Part shown: in pieces, positions 45,316 to 54,943 of the stretch | Numbering within the stretch: position 1 is the stretch's first letter | How the letters are laid out: each line of letters begins with the position of its first letter | Source of the DNA: an uncultured Agathobacter sp. | GTDB taxonomy: Bacteria > Bacillota > Clostridia > Lachnospirales > Lachnospiraceae | Direction: 5' to 3' | Assembly (NCBI GenBank): GCA_934365945.1 | Contig: CAKRNE010000005.1 | Coordinates: 62,001-126,000, forward strand | Length of the DNA stretch: 64,000 nt | Position numbers and translations under genes: made by a program | Notes under the pieces: model-generated | What the model saw: the letters and a program-made list of their open reading frames with translations, nothing else | The model's database searches: none | Told to the model about the DNA's origin: nothing

Positions 45316-45945
45316 ATGGTAAATATGAAGATAGACCACTTCGTAGTGGGACCGGTGCAGACCAACTGCTACTTTGTCACCAATATAAAGACAAAGGAAA
45401 TGATAATAATAGACCCGGGCGCGTGTGCAGAACAGCTCGCCAAAAAGGTGGACGAATCAGGCGCAAAGCCTGTGGCAATACTGCTCACACACGGACACTT
45501 TGACCATGCCACGGATGCAAAGCCACTCGCAGACCGCTACGGCATCAAAATATATATCCATGAGGCAGACAGGGCGACACTCGACGACCCGCAGCTCAAT
45601 GTCAGCTACATGATGGGACAGTCAAAGACCTTCTATGCGGATGTATTTTTGAAGGATAAGCAGGAGCTTGACATCGCAGGCTTTCACATAGTAGTGCTTC
45701 ACACACCGGGCCATACACCGGGCGGTTGCTGCTATTATTTCCCGTATGAGGATGTGATATTTACAGGAGATTCGCTGTTTTGCGGTTCAATCGGACGTAC
45801 GGATTTCAAGGGCGGCAGCATGTCAGACCTCGTGCGCACAGTGAAGGAAAAGATCATGACACTGCCTGAGCATACAGAGGTGTACCCGGGACACAATGAC
45901 ACAACAACCATAGAAAACGAGAGGATGTATAACCCTTACTTATGA
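45316..45945 (+). CDS. Metallo-beta-lactamase-fold hydrolase, glyoxalase II-like
   Basis: A 209-residue zinc hydrolase. It has the metal ligands in LTHGHFDHATDA, the later His in HTPGHTPGGCC, Asp in FTGDSLFCGSIGRTD, and His in YPGHNDTTTI. This is the small YcbL/glyoxalase-II-like type; substrate probably a thioester but not determinable. AAGGAG lies 9 bases before the start. Its end overlaps the hemZ start by four bases (ATGA), and this pairing with rel and hemZ is common in Clostridia. Confidence 0.92.
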   Translation: MVNMKIDHFVVGPVQTNCYFVTNIKTKEMIIIDPGACAEQLAKKVDESGAKPVAILLTHGHFDHATDAKPLADRYGIKIYIHEADRATLDDPQLNVSYMMGQSKTFYADVFLKDKQELDIAGFHIVVLHTPGHTPGGCCYYFPYEDVIFTGDSLFCGSIGRTDFKGGSMSDLVRTVKEKIMTLPEHTEVYPGHNDTTTIENERMYNPYL

Positions 45946-47486
45946 TAGTAGTAGTATTTAATAAACCGGATTTTGAATATGATGTGCACTCACTGCTCAA
46001 GGAGTTCTTTCCACAGGAGGACGTGCAGATGTACTATAGCTGCTCACCTGATGAGGTGGAGGGGAAAAACTTGGCCTGCACACATCACGAGATGACAGAT
46101 GATGGCGTAAAGGAATTTGCGGATGCCTCACAGGTATTTAAGATAGACTATGTGGGTGAAGAGATTGCGGTGGAGTGGACTGTAAATAGAGCCGGCGGAA
46201 ATAATTCCATGACAGATGATATTAAAATATCCGTGACCGGCGCAGACCGCAAGGAAACCAAGAACCGCTTAAAGCTCGCCCTCTATTCCATGATAGAAAA
46301 GGGCACAGGAAAGAGCCTTCCGTGGGGCACACTCTCAGGCATCAGACCGACGAAGATAGCTATGAAATGCATAGAGGACGGCATGAGCGATAAAGAAACC
46401 TACGACTATCTGAAGGAAAACTATCTTGCAAGCGATGAGAAAATCGACCTTTCAATAGGCATAGCAAAGCGCGAGAAGGCACTGCTCGATAAGGTGGACT
46501 ATGACAACGGCTACAGCCTGTACATAGGCATACCATTCTGCCCGAGCACCTGTGCATACTGCTCGTTTACATCATACCCGCTCGGCGTGTGGAAAAACCG
46601 CGTGGACGATTACCTCGATGCACTCGAGAAGGAGATAGACTACACAGCACAGAAGTTCTACCACAAAAAGCTAAACTCCATCTATATAGGAGGCGGCACA
46701 CCGACCACCTTAAGCCCTGCACAGCTTGACAGGCTTATCAGAAAAATTAAATGCAGCTTTGATTTAAAGGACTGCCTGGAATTTACTGTGGAAGCGGGCA
46801 GACCGGATTCTATCACGAGAGAAAAGCTTATGGCACTAAAGAAAAACGGCATCAGCCGTATATCGGTCAATCCGCAGACCATGAAGCAGCAGACACTCGA
46901 TATAATAGGAAGACATCACACAGTAGACGATACAATACAAAGCTTCAAGCTTGCGCGTGAGCTGGGCTTCGACAACATAAATATGGACCTCATCATGGGA
47001 CTTCCCGAGGAGACACTCGATGATGTAAGGCGTACAATGGAGCTCGTAAAGGAGCTGGCGCCTGACAACGTCACCATCCATTCACTCGCAGTAAAGCGCG
47101 CTGCAAGACTTACAATCTTCAAGGACCGCTATCAGGATATGCAGATGGTCAACACCCAGGAGCATATGGACCTCTGCGCAGCCTACTGTAAACAGATGGG
47201 GCTTGAGCCATACTACCTCTACAGGCAGAAGGGCATGGCAGGCAATATGGAGAACGTGGGCTATGCAGCAAAGGGCAAGGCCGGAGTATACAACATATTG
47301 ATAATGGAGGAAAAGCAGACTATCGTAGCCTGCGGAGCCGGAGCAAGCACCAAGCGTGTCTGGCCGGTACCGAATCCGGATGGCACTCATCGTATCGACA
47401 GATGCGAGAATGTCAAGGATGTAGGGCAGTATATCGCAAGGATTGATGAGATGATAGAGAGGAAGCAGAGGCTGTTTGAGGAGTAA
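45942..47486 (+). CDS. hemZ: Radical SAM protein HemZ, coproporphyrinogen III dehydrogenase-like
   Basis: A 514-residue radical SAM enzyme. The N-terminal 160 residues are HemZ-specific; the cluster motif is PFCPSTCAYCSFTSYP (CxxxCxxC), followed by YIGGGTPTTLSPAQLDRLI, FTVEAGRPDSIT, RISVNPQTM and NINMDLIMGLPEETLDD, all of the HemN/HemZ family. The name comes from Bacillus HemZ; many Lachnospiraceae carry it, and the exact reaction is uncertain because no other haem gene is adjacent. Coupled to the upstream hydrolase through ATGA. Confidence 0.92.
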   Translation: MIVVVFNKPDFEYDVHSLLKEFFPQEDVQMYYSCSPDEVEGKNLACTHHEMTDDGVKEFADASQVFKIDYVGEEIAVEWTVNRAGGNNSMTDDIKISVTGADRKETKNRLKLALYSMIEKGTGKSLPWGTLSGIRPTKIAMKCIEDGMSDKETYDYLKENYLASDEKIDLSIGIAKREKALLDKVDYDNGYSLYIGIPFCPSTCAYCSFTSYPLGVWKNRVDDYLDALEKEIDYTAQKFYHKKLNSIYIGGGTPTTLSPAQLDRLIRKIKCSFDLKDCLEFTVEAGRPDSITREKLMALKKNGISRISVNPQTMKQQTLDIIGRHHTVDDTIQSFKLARELGFDNINMDLIMGLPEETLDDVRRTMELVKELAPDNVTIHSLAVKRAARLTIFKDRYQDMQMVNTQEHMDLCAAYCKQMGLEPYYLYRQKGMAGNMENVGYAAKGKAGVYNILIMEEKQTIVACGAGASTKRVWPVPNPDGTHRIDRCENVKDVGQYIARIDEMIERKQRLFEE

Positions 47487-47503
47487 AAAGGAGGAACAGT
47501 GAG

Positions 47504-49210
47504 ATGATTACAAAAGCAAAAAAGCGTTTATTAACGTTTACAATGGTTTTAATGGTTTATGTCGTAGCTGTTCTTTCACCTGTCAGTGTATCTCAAATGC
47601 GAGTCATGGCTGCAGAATGCGAGGGAGATTATGAGTACATATATCTGCCTGATAATTCGGTTGAGATAACAAGCTATAATGGAACTGACGCGCAGGTAGT
47701 TCTCCCTGATAATATATCTGGAAGAACAATCGGTGTAATCGGGGAAAATGCGTTTTGTGAGAATAAGACCCTCGAAACAGTGGTAATTCCTGAAAGTGTA
47801 ACAGTTATACAAAAACAGGCATTTGCATCCTGTGAAAATCTGAAAAATGTTTATATTTATTCGGAGAGTAAGCTTAAGACAATAGGAGAAGCCTGTTTCT
47901 GGATGGATAAGAAGCTTGAGAAAATTACATTTCCAAAAAGCTTAAGGAATATAGATAAAAATGCCTTTGGTTTTTGTGCTGCATTAACAGAGGTGAAATT
48001 TAATGATGGTTTTCAAAGCATTGGCGAATATGCATTTTGCAGCAGTGGAATCAAATCAGTCGATATAAAGGATAGTATTACAAATGTAGGCGCCGGTGCA
48101 TTTTGCGATTGTGAGGAGCTGTTAAATGTAAGTATCGGAAAAGGCATAAGTTCAATTTATGATTATACATTTACATATTGCGATAAGCTGGATAAAGTAG
48201 TAATCCCTGACAATGTGAAAAGCATTGGAAAGAATGCATTTGATAAGAATACACAGAAGATAGTTTTAAAGGACTGCAACGTAATAGGATACTCAGTTTC
48301 ACTCAGTGACAAAATAGACCTGAAAATGTATACATATGTATCGAACAATATCAGAAAAGATGCCGGTGCAAAGGTTAATCTGACACTTCCGGATGGAACA
48401 GGCAAAGACATCCTTTTGTCGAAATGCAAGACGGTGACTTATAATGGGGTCAATACTTTTTTGATAAGTGCAGATGTCGTGCCGGCATACATTACAGGTA
48501 CAGTTACAATGAAAATTACAGGCTCTGATGGAAAAGTAAAAGGCAGCTTTACATCATCTGTCTATGATTATGCAAAAGATTATATCAAGCGTTCAAATTA
48601 TGATGACACATATAAAAGCGGACTTAATCTGGTGAAAGCCATGCTGGATTATGGTGCAGCAGCGCAGACATATTTTGGCATAAATACCGATAAGCCGGCC
48701 AATAAAGACCAGAGCACAGGAAAGCTTCTGACCGATAACAAAGCACAGACAACAGACAGTAGTGTTCTTTCGGAAAAAATCCAGAATAAAACATCCGGAA
48801 AACTTCAAAATACAGACCTTGCGTATGAATACATGTCATTGCTCTGCAAGAGCCGGACAGGTTTGAAATTGTATTTTGAAAATAAAAACAGTCTGACTCT
48901 GAATCAGATTAAGGCCAAATACAGTATCAATATATATGACGGCAATGGCAAAAAGCTGGCCGCTACTCAGTATGAGCTTAAGGCTGATGGCAAAGAGTTT
49001 ACGATAAAGATAAATAATATTTTACCGGTACAACTTGGTTCTTATTATACGGTGGAGCTTGTAGGAGGCGGCAGCACGGCAAAAGGTACAGTTTCACCTT
49101 CTGTCTATATGAAGAAAGCCATGGGTGTTGGCGGTGAAAATCTGAAGAAGCTGTGTAATGCGATGTATTTTTATAATAATGAGGCTGTGGTTTACTCCAA
49201 AACTAAATAG
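47504..49210 (+). CDS. Secreted BspA-type leucine-rich-repeat protein
   Basis: 568 residues with a signal peptide (about 1-36, cleavage after VMAAE-like end). Residues about 60-265 are LRR_5 repeats of the BspA type: IGENAFCENKTLETVVIPESVTVI, IGEACFWMDKKLEKITFPKSL, IGEYAFCSSGIKSVDI, and VGAGAFCDCEELLNVSIG. The C-terminal 300 residues contain beta-rich segments and YKSGLNLVKAMLDYGAAAQTYFG, an element often seen in Lachnospiraceae surface proteins. AGGAGG lies 8 bases before the ATG. No anchor motif is seen, so it may be released. Role probably in adhesion or substrate binding. Confidence 0.88.
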   Translation: MITKAKKRLLTFTMVLMVYVVAVLSPVSVSQMRVMAAECEGDYEYIYLPDNSVEITSYNGTDAQVVLPDNISGRTIGVIGENAFCENKTLETVVIPESVTVIQKQAFASCENLKNVYIYSESKLKTIGEACFWMDKKLEKITFPKSLRNIDKNAFGFCAALTEVKFNDGFQSIGEYAFCSSGIKSVDIKDSITNVGAGAFCDCEELLNVSIGKGISSIYDYTFTYCDKLDKVVIPDNVKSIGKNAFDKNTQKIVLKDCNVIGYSVSLSDKIDLKMYTYVSNNIRKDAGAKVNLTLPDGTGKDILLSKCKTVTYNGVNTFLISADVVPAYITGTVTMKITGSDGKVKGSFTSSVYDYAKDYIKRSNYDDTYKSGLNLVKAMLDYGAAAQTYFGINTDKPANKDQSTGKLLTDNKAQTTDSSVLSEKIQNKTSGKLQNTDLAYEYMSLLCKSRTGLKLYFENKNSLTLNQIKAKYSINIYDGNGKKLAATQYELKADGKEFTIKINNILPVQLGSYYTVELVGGGSTAKGTVSPSVYMKKAMGVGGENLKKLCNAMYFYNNEAVVYSKTK

Positions 49211-49339
49211 TTATAAATAAAATTATTGCAAAATTGATAGCAAAATAGTAATATAGAACTATAAACTATCAGTGAGTTAGAGCGTTGTTGTTTTAAAAGA
49301 TAGCAACGCTTTATAAATTTGAAAAGAAAGGCAAAAAAG

Positions 49340-49903
49340 GTGGGTTTTAATAAAAAAACAGGAAATGTAGTAGTTGTTTTAGCATTTACAGCGCTTATAA
49401 CGGCATCAGCATTATCAGCAAAAAACATTAGTACGGAAAAAAAGGAAAGTAAGACAACTAAATCGGTGACAGAGAGTGTGGCTGATACTGAGAACGTATC
49501 TGATACAGAGCTTGTGAACAGTGCAAAGAAGATTCCGGATACGCAAAAAGCAGTTACAGAGGCATCAGAACAGAATAACAGTAATAGCGATAGCAATAGC
49601 TCAGATAATGCTGTTACTTCAACTGACATTTCAGGAGACGTAGGCAAATCCGGTTCAAAGGATGCTTATGAGACAGATATCATGAAGAATGATGAATCAG
49701 AAACTGATGAAGATGATGGTGCATCAGGAAAAGATGGACAGGTAAATCCAGGAAATGACAATCCCGGAAATGGCAATTCAGGAAATGGCAATTCAGACAA
49801 TAATTCGTCGAATGACAACCAACCGGGAAATGATAAGAAGCCGGATAGCAGTAGCAAAGAAGATAATGGGGCGATAGAGCTTCCGATTATTCCGATTGAC
49901 TAA
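49340..49903 (+). CDS. Secreted or membrane-anchored low-complexity protein
   Basis: About 187 residues: basic start, one hydrophobic segment (VVVVLAFTALITASALSA), then Thr/Ser/Glu-rich and Asn/Gly/Pro-rich repeats (NPGNDNPGNGNSGNGNS type, 140-165) and an acidic end. No domain recognised. A GTG at 49340 has AAAGAAAGG upstream; a TTG 21 bases earlier does not. It follows the BspA-like gene and precedes the VanZ-like gene, so it may be a surface spacer protein of the same cluster. Confidence 0.6.
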   Translation: MGFNKKTGNVVVVLAFTALITASALSAKNISTEKKESKTTKSVTESVADTENVSDTELVNSAKKIPDTQKAVTEASEQNNSNSDSNSSDNAVTSTDISGDVGKSGSKDAYETDIMKNDESETDEDDGASGKDGQVNPGNDNPGNGNSGNGNSDNNSSNDNQPGNDKKPDSSSKEDNGAIELPIIPID

Positions 49904-49945
49904 AAAATAGTTATAGTTGTCAACATATTAAATGGTATTGATTTA

Positions 49946-50416
49946 ATGAATATTTTTAATCAGCTTTACAGCTCAATAGCATTGAATGGCTCGTTTTTTG
50001 AAGCCTTAATACTTATTGGGATAGGAGCATTTGTATTTATACGTTTTAAAGAGCGAAGGCACGTCTGCATTTGGTATAGTATTTTTCTAATAGTATATAT
50101 CACTTTGTTGAGGAGAGCACCTGGAGAACAAAGAATTGTCCGTATGAATCTGGAAATTATAGGTGATGCCTCGACAATGGCAGGCAATCTGCTTAATGTG
50201 ATTTTATATATTCCGTTTGGATGGAGTATGCAAAAATTAAAAAATAGTCTAAGAGTGACGGTTATATCGGGCTGTGTATTTTCTTTTTTGTGTGAGCTAT
50301 TGCAGTTTATCACGAAAAGAGGCTGGGCGGATATCAATGATCTGGTTTTTAATACACTTGGTGCGTTCTGTGGCGGTTTGATGATGATAAAATTGCATAA
50401 AAAAGATTTTATATAG
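49946..50416 (+). CDS. VanZ-family membrane protein
   Basis: 156 residues with four predicted membrane segments. The pattern LLNVILYIPFGWSMQ followed by SFLCELLQFITKRGWADINDLVFNTLGAFCGG matches the VanZ-like family (PF04892), including the conserved NxxLFxPFG and ELxQ...R..D..D...N..G motifs. Role in surface glycan or glycopeptide tolerance is known only for a few members. No clear ribosome binding site is seen before the ATG at 49946. Confidence 0.85.
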   Translation: MNIFNQLYSSIALNGSFFEALILIGIGAFVFIRFKERRHVCIWYSIFLIVYITLLRRAPGEQRIVRMNLEIIGDASTMAGNLLNVILYIPFGWSMQKLKNSLRVTVISGCVFSFLCELLQFITKRGWADINDLVFNTLGAFCGGLMMIKLHKKDFI

Positions 50417-50556
50417 TTTTGCAAATGATTATAGTTCAGAGGGAATATGGAAAAATAATGCGTTGTACTCACACACAAATTGTGCAAATTTACCACTTTA
50501 ATGTGCTGAAATTTTACATAAATTTTATGAAATGTGAAAAATATAACAAAAAATAC

Positions 50557-50585
50557 TAGACAAATCGTACTATATGCGTTAAAAT
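50557..50585 (+). promoter_or_regulatory. Promoter of the nag operon
   Basis: TAGACA (50557) and TAAAAT (50580) are 17 bases apart, about 250 bases before the nagB start. Confidence 0.7.
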
Positions 50586-50765
50586 GCATATATACAGTTG
50601 AGACACGAATTTATATATTGTGCATCATTACAGTATGACTTTTGCGTACAAGGAATTCATTTCCTGACAGGGTTCTTCATGTGGAAGATGGTCGGATAGT
50701 ATAGACCTGATTATTATTTGGTTATTATGACTTATGGCTCTTGTAGGTAGAGGTCTTTTTTTTAT
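50586..50765 (+). promoter_or_regulatory. Structured leader with a terminator-like hairpin before nagB
   Basis: Between the promoter and nagB lies about 240 bases without an ORF. It holds AGGAA/TTTCCT (near 50650-50666), CTTC/GAAG (near 50674-50690), and AGACCT (50703-50708) that pairs with AGGTCT (50751-50756) before T8. This looks like an attenuation leader. It does not match a riboswitch class that I recognise; a protein-dependent antiterminator or small RNA is possible. Confidence 0.5.
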
Positions 50766-50837
50766 AGTAATGTAGCTTCTGTAGCTTTTACAATGGGGAT
50801 TGCAAATTACATATTTTGTGAATGGGGGGATTTTACC

Positions 50838-51581
50838 ATGAGAATTTACAAAGGTAAGGATTATGCTGATATGAGCAGGAAAGCTGCAAATATTGTATCG
50901 GCACAGGTGATTATGAAGCCTAATTGTGTATTGGGACTGGCTACGGGCTCCACACCTGTCGGATTGTACAAGCAGCTTGTTGAGTGGTTCAATAAGGGAG
51001 ATTTGGATTTCTCTGAGGTTATGACGGTGAATCTTGATGAGTACAAGGGATTAAGCCGCGAGAATGATCAGAGTTACTATTATTTTATGCATCAGCATCT
51101 GTTTGATCATGTGAATATTCCGATTGAGAATACACATCTGCCAAATGGCATGGAACCGGATCCGGACAGGGAGTGTAAACGCTATACTGAGCTGATTCAG
51201 GCACTGGGGGGTGTCGATTTACAGCTTTTAGGTATAGGACACAATGGTCATATAGGATTTAATGAGCCGGGAGAGTCTTTTGACAAGCAGGTTCATTGTG
51301 TGAATCTGACAAAGTCAACTATAGAGGCCAATAAGAGATTTTTTGCATCGGCTGATGATGTTCCAAAGCAGGCATACACGATGGGAATCAAGACCATTAT
51401 GCAGGCTAAGAAGATTCTTATAGTGGCAAGTGGTGAGGATAAGGCTGATATAGTGCAGAGAGCATTTTTCGGACCAATTACACCGCAGGTTCCGGCTTCG
51501 GTGCTTCAGCTTCACAACGATGTGACGCTTGTGGCAGATGAAGCGGCACTCAGCAGGATATCCGGTGAAATCAACAATTAA
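50838..51581 (+). CDS. nagB: Glucosamine-6-phosphate deaminase
   Basis: Converts glucosamine 6-phosphate to fructose 6-phosphate and ammonia. The 247-residue protein has LGLATGSTPVGLYKQLVEW, VNLDEYKGLSRENDQSYYYFM, LGIGHNGHIGFNEPG and YTMGIKTIMQAKKILIVASG, the NagB signatures with catalytic Asp and His. ATG 50838 follows GGGGGGA. It is the first gene of nagB-nagA-IIA-IIBC, a complete uptake and catabolic route for N-acetylglucosamine. Confidence 0.96.
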   Translation: MRIYKGKDYADMSRKAANIVSAQVIMKPNCVLGLATGSTPVGLYKQLVEWFNKGDLDFSEVMTVNLDEYKGLSRENDQSYYYFMHQHLFDHVNIPIENTHLPNGMEPDPDRECKRYTELIQALGGVDLQLLGIGHNGHIGFNEPGESFDKQVHCVNLTKSTIEANKRFFASADDVPKQAYTMGIKTIMQAKKILIVASGEDKADIVQRAFFGPITPQVPASVLQLHNDVTLVADEAALSRISGEINN

Positions 51582-51613
51582 TAGATGATATTCAGTTGAG
51601 AAGGTGAATATAG

Positions 51614-52819
51614 ATGATAATTAAAAATGCAAGGGTCTTTACAGAGGATAACTGTTTTGTATACGGTGATGTGGCTGTGGAGGACGGCCGTTTCACGGAA
51701 GTACCACAGGCGGCAGATAATTGTAAAGATGGTAATAAATGTACGCGGGGCAAAGCACCGGAAGAAAGCAGCGTGAAAAATAATGAAGGAAACTCAGATG
51801 AAAAAATCCTGAATGCCTCAGGACTTATCCTGATTCCGGGACTTGTAGATATTCATTTTCACGGCTGTAGGGGAGCAGATATGTGTGACGGCACTACGGA
51901 GGCTCTTGATGTGATTACAGCATATGAGGCTTCTGTCGGAGTGACGAGTGTATGTCCGGCAACGATGACTATACCGCAGGACGAGCTCTTATGTGTTATG
52001 AAAAATGCAGGTGATTATACATATCATGGTGGCGCTCATCTGGTGGGAATCAACATGGAGGGACCGTTTATCAGTCCATCAAAAAAGGGCGCACAGGCAG
52101 CAGAAAATATTATGCAATGTGATTATGAATATTTTCGTCAGCTTCAGGATGCAGCAAGTGGTCTGATTAAGCTTGTTGATATAGCTCCGGAGGAGCCGGG
52201 AGCATTTGAATTTATAAATAAGGCAAAGGATGAGGTTGTTATATCAATAGCACATACGGCAGCAGATTATGATACCGCAAAGAAAGCTATAGAGCACGGT
52301 GCAAGCCATGCTACACATCTGTACAATGCCATGCCGCCTCTTCATCATAGAAATCCGGGAGTCATCGGAGCTGTGAGGGATTCACAGAAATGTCATGCGG
52401 AGCTTATATGTGACGGAGTACATATTCATCCGTCGGTTATCAGGGCAACGTTTGCCATGTTTGGTGCAGAACGCATGATTTTAATCAGTGACAGTATGAG
52501 GGCCACAGGTCTTGAGGATGGTGAATACACACTTGGAGGGCAGCCGGTGACAGTAAGGGGCAATCTTGCCACACTTCATGACGGTACGATTGCAGGTTCT
52601 GCAACAAACCTGATGGACTGTATGCGTTTTGCGGTAAAGCAGGCAGGCATTCCACTGGAGGATGCAATTATGTGTGCGACAGCTAATCCGGCAAAAGAGG
52701 TTAATATATTTGATGAAACAGGAAGTATTTCTGTCGGTAAAAAAGCCGATTTTGTGCTTTTGAATGATGCATTGGATATTATAGGTGTGTATATCGATGG
52801 AAAGGAGACAACATGTTAG
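51614..52819 (+). CDS. nagA: N-acetylglucosamine-6-phosphate deacetylase
   Basis: Removes acetate from N-acetylglucosamine 6-phosphate. The 401-residue amidohydrolase has the metal-binding LIPGLVDIHFHGCRGAD, VGINMEGPFISPSKKGAQA, SIAHTAADYDTAKKAIEHGASHATHLYNAMPPLHHRNPG, ICDGVHIHP, LISDSMRATG and the end VGKKADFVLLN. A low-complexity insertion of about 30 residues (near 33-62, Lys/Gly/Asn/Glu-rich) interrupts the N-terminal beta domain. AGGTGA lies 8 bases before the start. It overlaps the IIA gene by 7 bases. Confidence 0.96.
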   Translation: MIIKNARVFTEDNCFVYGDVAVEDGRFTEVPQAADNCKDGNKCTRGKAPEESSVKNNEGNSDEKILNASGLILIPGLVDIHFHGCRGADMCDGTTEALDVITAYEASVGVTSVCPATMTIPQDELLCVMKNAGDYTYHGGAHLVGINMEGPFISPSKKGAQAAENIMQCDYEYFRQLQDAASGLIKLVDIAPEEPGAFEFINKAKDEVVISIAHTAADYDTAKKAIEHGASHATHLYNAMPPLHHRNPGVIGAVRDSQKCHAELICDGVHIHPSVIRATFAMFGAERMILISDSMRATGLEDGEYTLGGQPVTVRGNLATLHDGTIAGSATNLMDCMRFAVKQAGIPLEDAIMCATANPAKEVNIFDETGSISVGKKADFVLLNDALDIIGVYIDGKETTC

Positions 52820-53292
52820 GATTTTTTAAGAACAAATCAAAGGAGATAATTATTTATTCTCCTTGCAAAGGAAAAGTGGTGCCAATCACAGAGGTTCCGG
52901 ATCCTACATTTTCAGAAAAGATACTGGGAGATGGATTCGCAGTGATTCCGTCTGATGGCAAAATTTATGCACCGGCAGATGGTGAGATTACGGCAGTTTT
53001 CGATACACTGCATGCGATCACAATGACGACGGATAAAGGAACCGAGATTCTGATTCATATCGGACTGGATACGGTGATTTTAAAGGGAGAACCTTTTACA
53101 GCACATATCTCGGCCGGAAGTCAGGTGAAAAAGGGTGATTTGATGATGGAAGCAGACATAGAAAAGATAAAGGCTGCCGGTTTCAATCCGATTACACCTA
53201 TTTTGATCGGCAATACTGAGAAATACAATAAAATAACACTGATTAAAGAGGGTGAAACTGAGACTGGGGATGAAGTGCTCAGTCTTTCATAA
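52813..53292 (+). CDS. PTS glucose/N-acetylglucosamine-type IIA component
   Basis: Transfers phosphate from HPr to the IIB domain. The 159-residue IIA(Glc)-type protein has KVVPITEVPDPTFSEKILGDGFAVIPSDGKIYAPADGEI, the accessory His67 in FDTLHAI and the phosphoacceptor His82 in LIHIGLDTV. It begins inside nagA with AAAGGAGACAAC upstream. Being a separate gene directly before IIBC, it probably serves that transporter, and perhaps others. Confidence 0.93.
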   Translation: MLGFFKNKSKEIIIYSPCKGKVVPITEVPDPTFSEKILGDGFAVIPSDGKIYAPADGEITAVFDTLHAITMTTDKGTEILIHIGLDTVILKGEPFTAHISAGSQVKKGDLMMEADIEKIKAAGFNPITPILIGNTEKYNKITLIKEGETETGDEVLSLS

Positions 53293-53358
53293 GAAATATA
53301 ATGAACTTTATTGGAGTATCTCCAGTTTAGTATATATAATGTAAAGGAGGGGAAATCT

Positions 53359-54828
53359 ATGAAATTTCTTCAAAAACTGGGTAAAGCTTTAATGCTTCCC
53401 GTAGCAGTACTTCCTATCTGTGGTATCCTCATGGGTATTGGATATTATTTATGTCCTGCAACCATGCAGGGTGGTGACATCGAGGGAGTGCGTAATTTAA
53501 TAGGTCTGTTTTTAGTTAAAGCAGGGGGCGCTTTGATTGAAAACATGGCCATCCTTTTTGTAATCGGCGTTGGTGTCGGTATGTCGGAAAAGAACGACGG
53601 TACCGGCGGTATTGCAGCTTTAGCTTCATGGCTGATGATGACAACACTCCTGTCTACAGACTTTGTTACAAAAATCATGCCATCTATCGCTGACAGCGCT
53701 ACAAAGACACTTGCATTCGACAAGATTGCAAACCCATTTATCGGTATCTTAGCCGGTGTTATTGGTTCTTTGTGTTACAACAGATTTAAGGATACAAAGC
53801 TTCCTGACTGGCTGTCATTCTTCAGTGGCAAGCGTTGCGTAGCAATTATTGCAGGTGTTGTTTCAATCCTTGTATCTGTAGTATTACTGTTCGTATGGCC
53901 ATTACTTTTCGGTGCTCTTGTAGCTATCGGTAAAGCAATCGTTGGTCTTGATGTAGTCGGCGCAGGTATCTATGCATTCCTGAACCGTCTGTTAATCCCT
54001 ACAGGATTACACCACGCATTAAACAACGTATTCTGGTTCGATACTATCGGACTTGGAGACCTCTCTCATTTCTGGAATGGCGAGACATCAAAGGATGTTT
54101 CATGGAGCCTCGGAATGTACATGTCAGGTTTCTTCCCATGTATGATGTTTGGTATTCCTGGTGCTGCACTTGCCATGGTTAAGTGTGCAAAGACTGCTAA
54201 GAAAAAGGCTGCCATCGGTATCCTTGCTTCTGCAGCTATCTGTGCATTCATCTGTGGTGTTACAGAGCCTTTCGAGTTTGCATTTATGTTCCTTGCTCCT
54301 GTTCTCTATGTGATTTATGCTTTACTTTATGGTATTTTCACAATGATTACAGTAGCTCTTGGATTTAGAGCAGGCTTCTCATTCTCAGCCGGCGCGATGG
54401 ATTTATTATTCTCATCTTCACTTCCGGCTGCAGCAAAGACATGGCTCATCATTCCTCTTGGAATCGCAGCTTTTATCGTATTCTACATTGTATTCTATTT
54501 CGCTATCAAGAAATGGGATCTTAAGACCCCTGGTAGAGAGGACGATGATGTTGAGGCAGAGAAGAAGGCAGTTCTTTCTAACAATGATTACACAGCAGTT
54601 GCAAAGACTATTCTTGAGGGCTGCGGTGGCAAAGACAATATTGCAAGCATTGACAACTGTATCACAAGACTCAGACTTGAGGTTAAGGATATCACTCAGG
54701 TTGATGACAAGAAGATTAAATCTGCAGGTGTTGCAGGCGTTATGAAGCCTGGCAAGAATTCTGTTCAGGTTATTATCGGAACCAAGGTTCAGTTTGTTGC
54801 GGATGAGTTTTCTAAGCTTTGCGAGTAG
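53359..54828 (+). CDS. PTS N-acetylglucosamine-type IIBC transporter
   Basis: Imports and phosphorylates an amino sugar. The 489-residue protein starts with FLQKLGKALMLPVAVLPICGILMGIGYYL and has about ten membrane segments, GLHHALNNVFWFDTIG, GVTEPFEFAFMFLAPVLYVIYA (the EIIC signature) and a C-terminal IIB domain with the phosphorylatable Cys434 in DNCITRLRLEV. Codon use in the membrane part is more C- and T-rich than in neighbours, as in highly expressed genes. ATG 53359 has AAAGGAGGGG upstream. Placement after nagB-nagA indicates N-acetylglucosamine rather than glucose. Confidence 0.94.
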   Translation: MKFLQKLGKALMLPVAVLPICGILMGIGYYLCPATMQGGDIEGVRNLIGLFLVKAGGALIENMAILFVIGVGVGMSEKNDGTGGIAALASWLMMTTLLSTDFVTKIMPSIADSATKTLAFDKIANPFIGILAGVIGSLCYNRFKDTKLPDWLSFFSGKRCVAIIAGVVSILVSVVLLFVWPLLFGALVAIGKAIVGLDVVGAGIYAFLNRLLIPTGLHHALNNVFWFDTIGLGDLSHFWNGETSKDVSWSLGMYMSGFFPCMMFGIPGAALAMVKCAKTAKKKAAIGILASAAICAFICGVTEPFEFAFMFLAPVLYVIYALLYGIFTMITVALGFRAGFSFSAGAMDLLFSSSLPAAAKTWLIIPLGIAAFIVFYIVFYFAIKKWDLKTPGREDDDVEAEKKAVLSNNDYTAVAKTILEGCGGKDNIASIDNCITRLRLEVKDITQVDDKKIKSAGVAGVMKPGKNSVQVIIGTKVQFVADEFSKLCE

Positions 54829-54896
54829 ATTTGTTCTGCAATATAGCAGTGTTGATTCACATTAGGTGATTCACATAATTTCATAATACATGATTA

Positions 54897-54934
54897 AAAG
54901 CCACACCGGGTGTTATGCCTGGGGTGGCTTTTTT
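54897..54934 (+). terminator. Intrinsic terminator of the nag operon
   Basis: AAAGCCAC and CC pair with GG and GTGGCTTT, with internal mismatches, followed by a T-run, 69 bases after the IIBC stop. Confidence 0.85.
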
Positions 54935-54943
54935 AGTTGGTTC

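Noticed and set aside
50508..50530. Pho boxes upstream of the nag promoter
   Set aside because: Only one clean TTTACA is seen, with a weak neighbour, and the 11/22-base layout of the three Pho promoters is absent.
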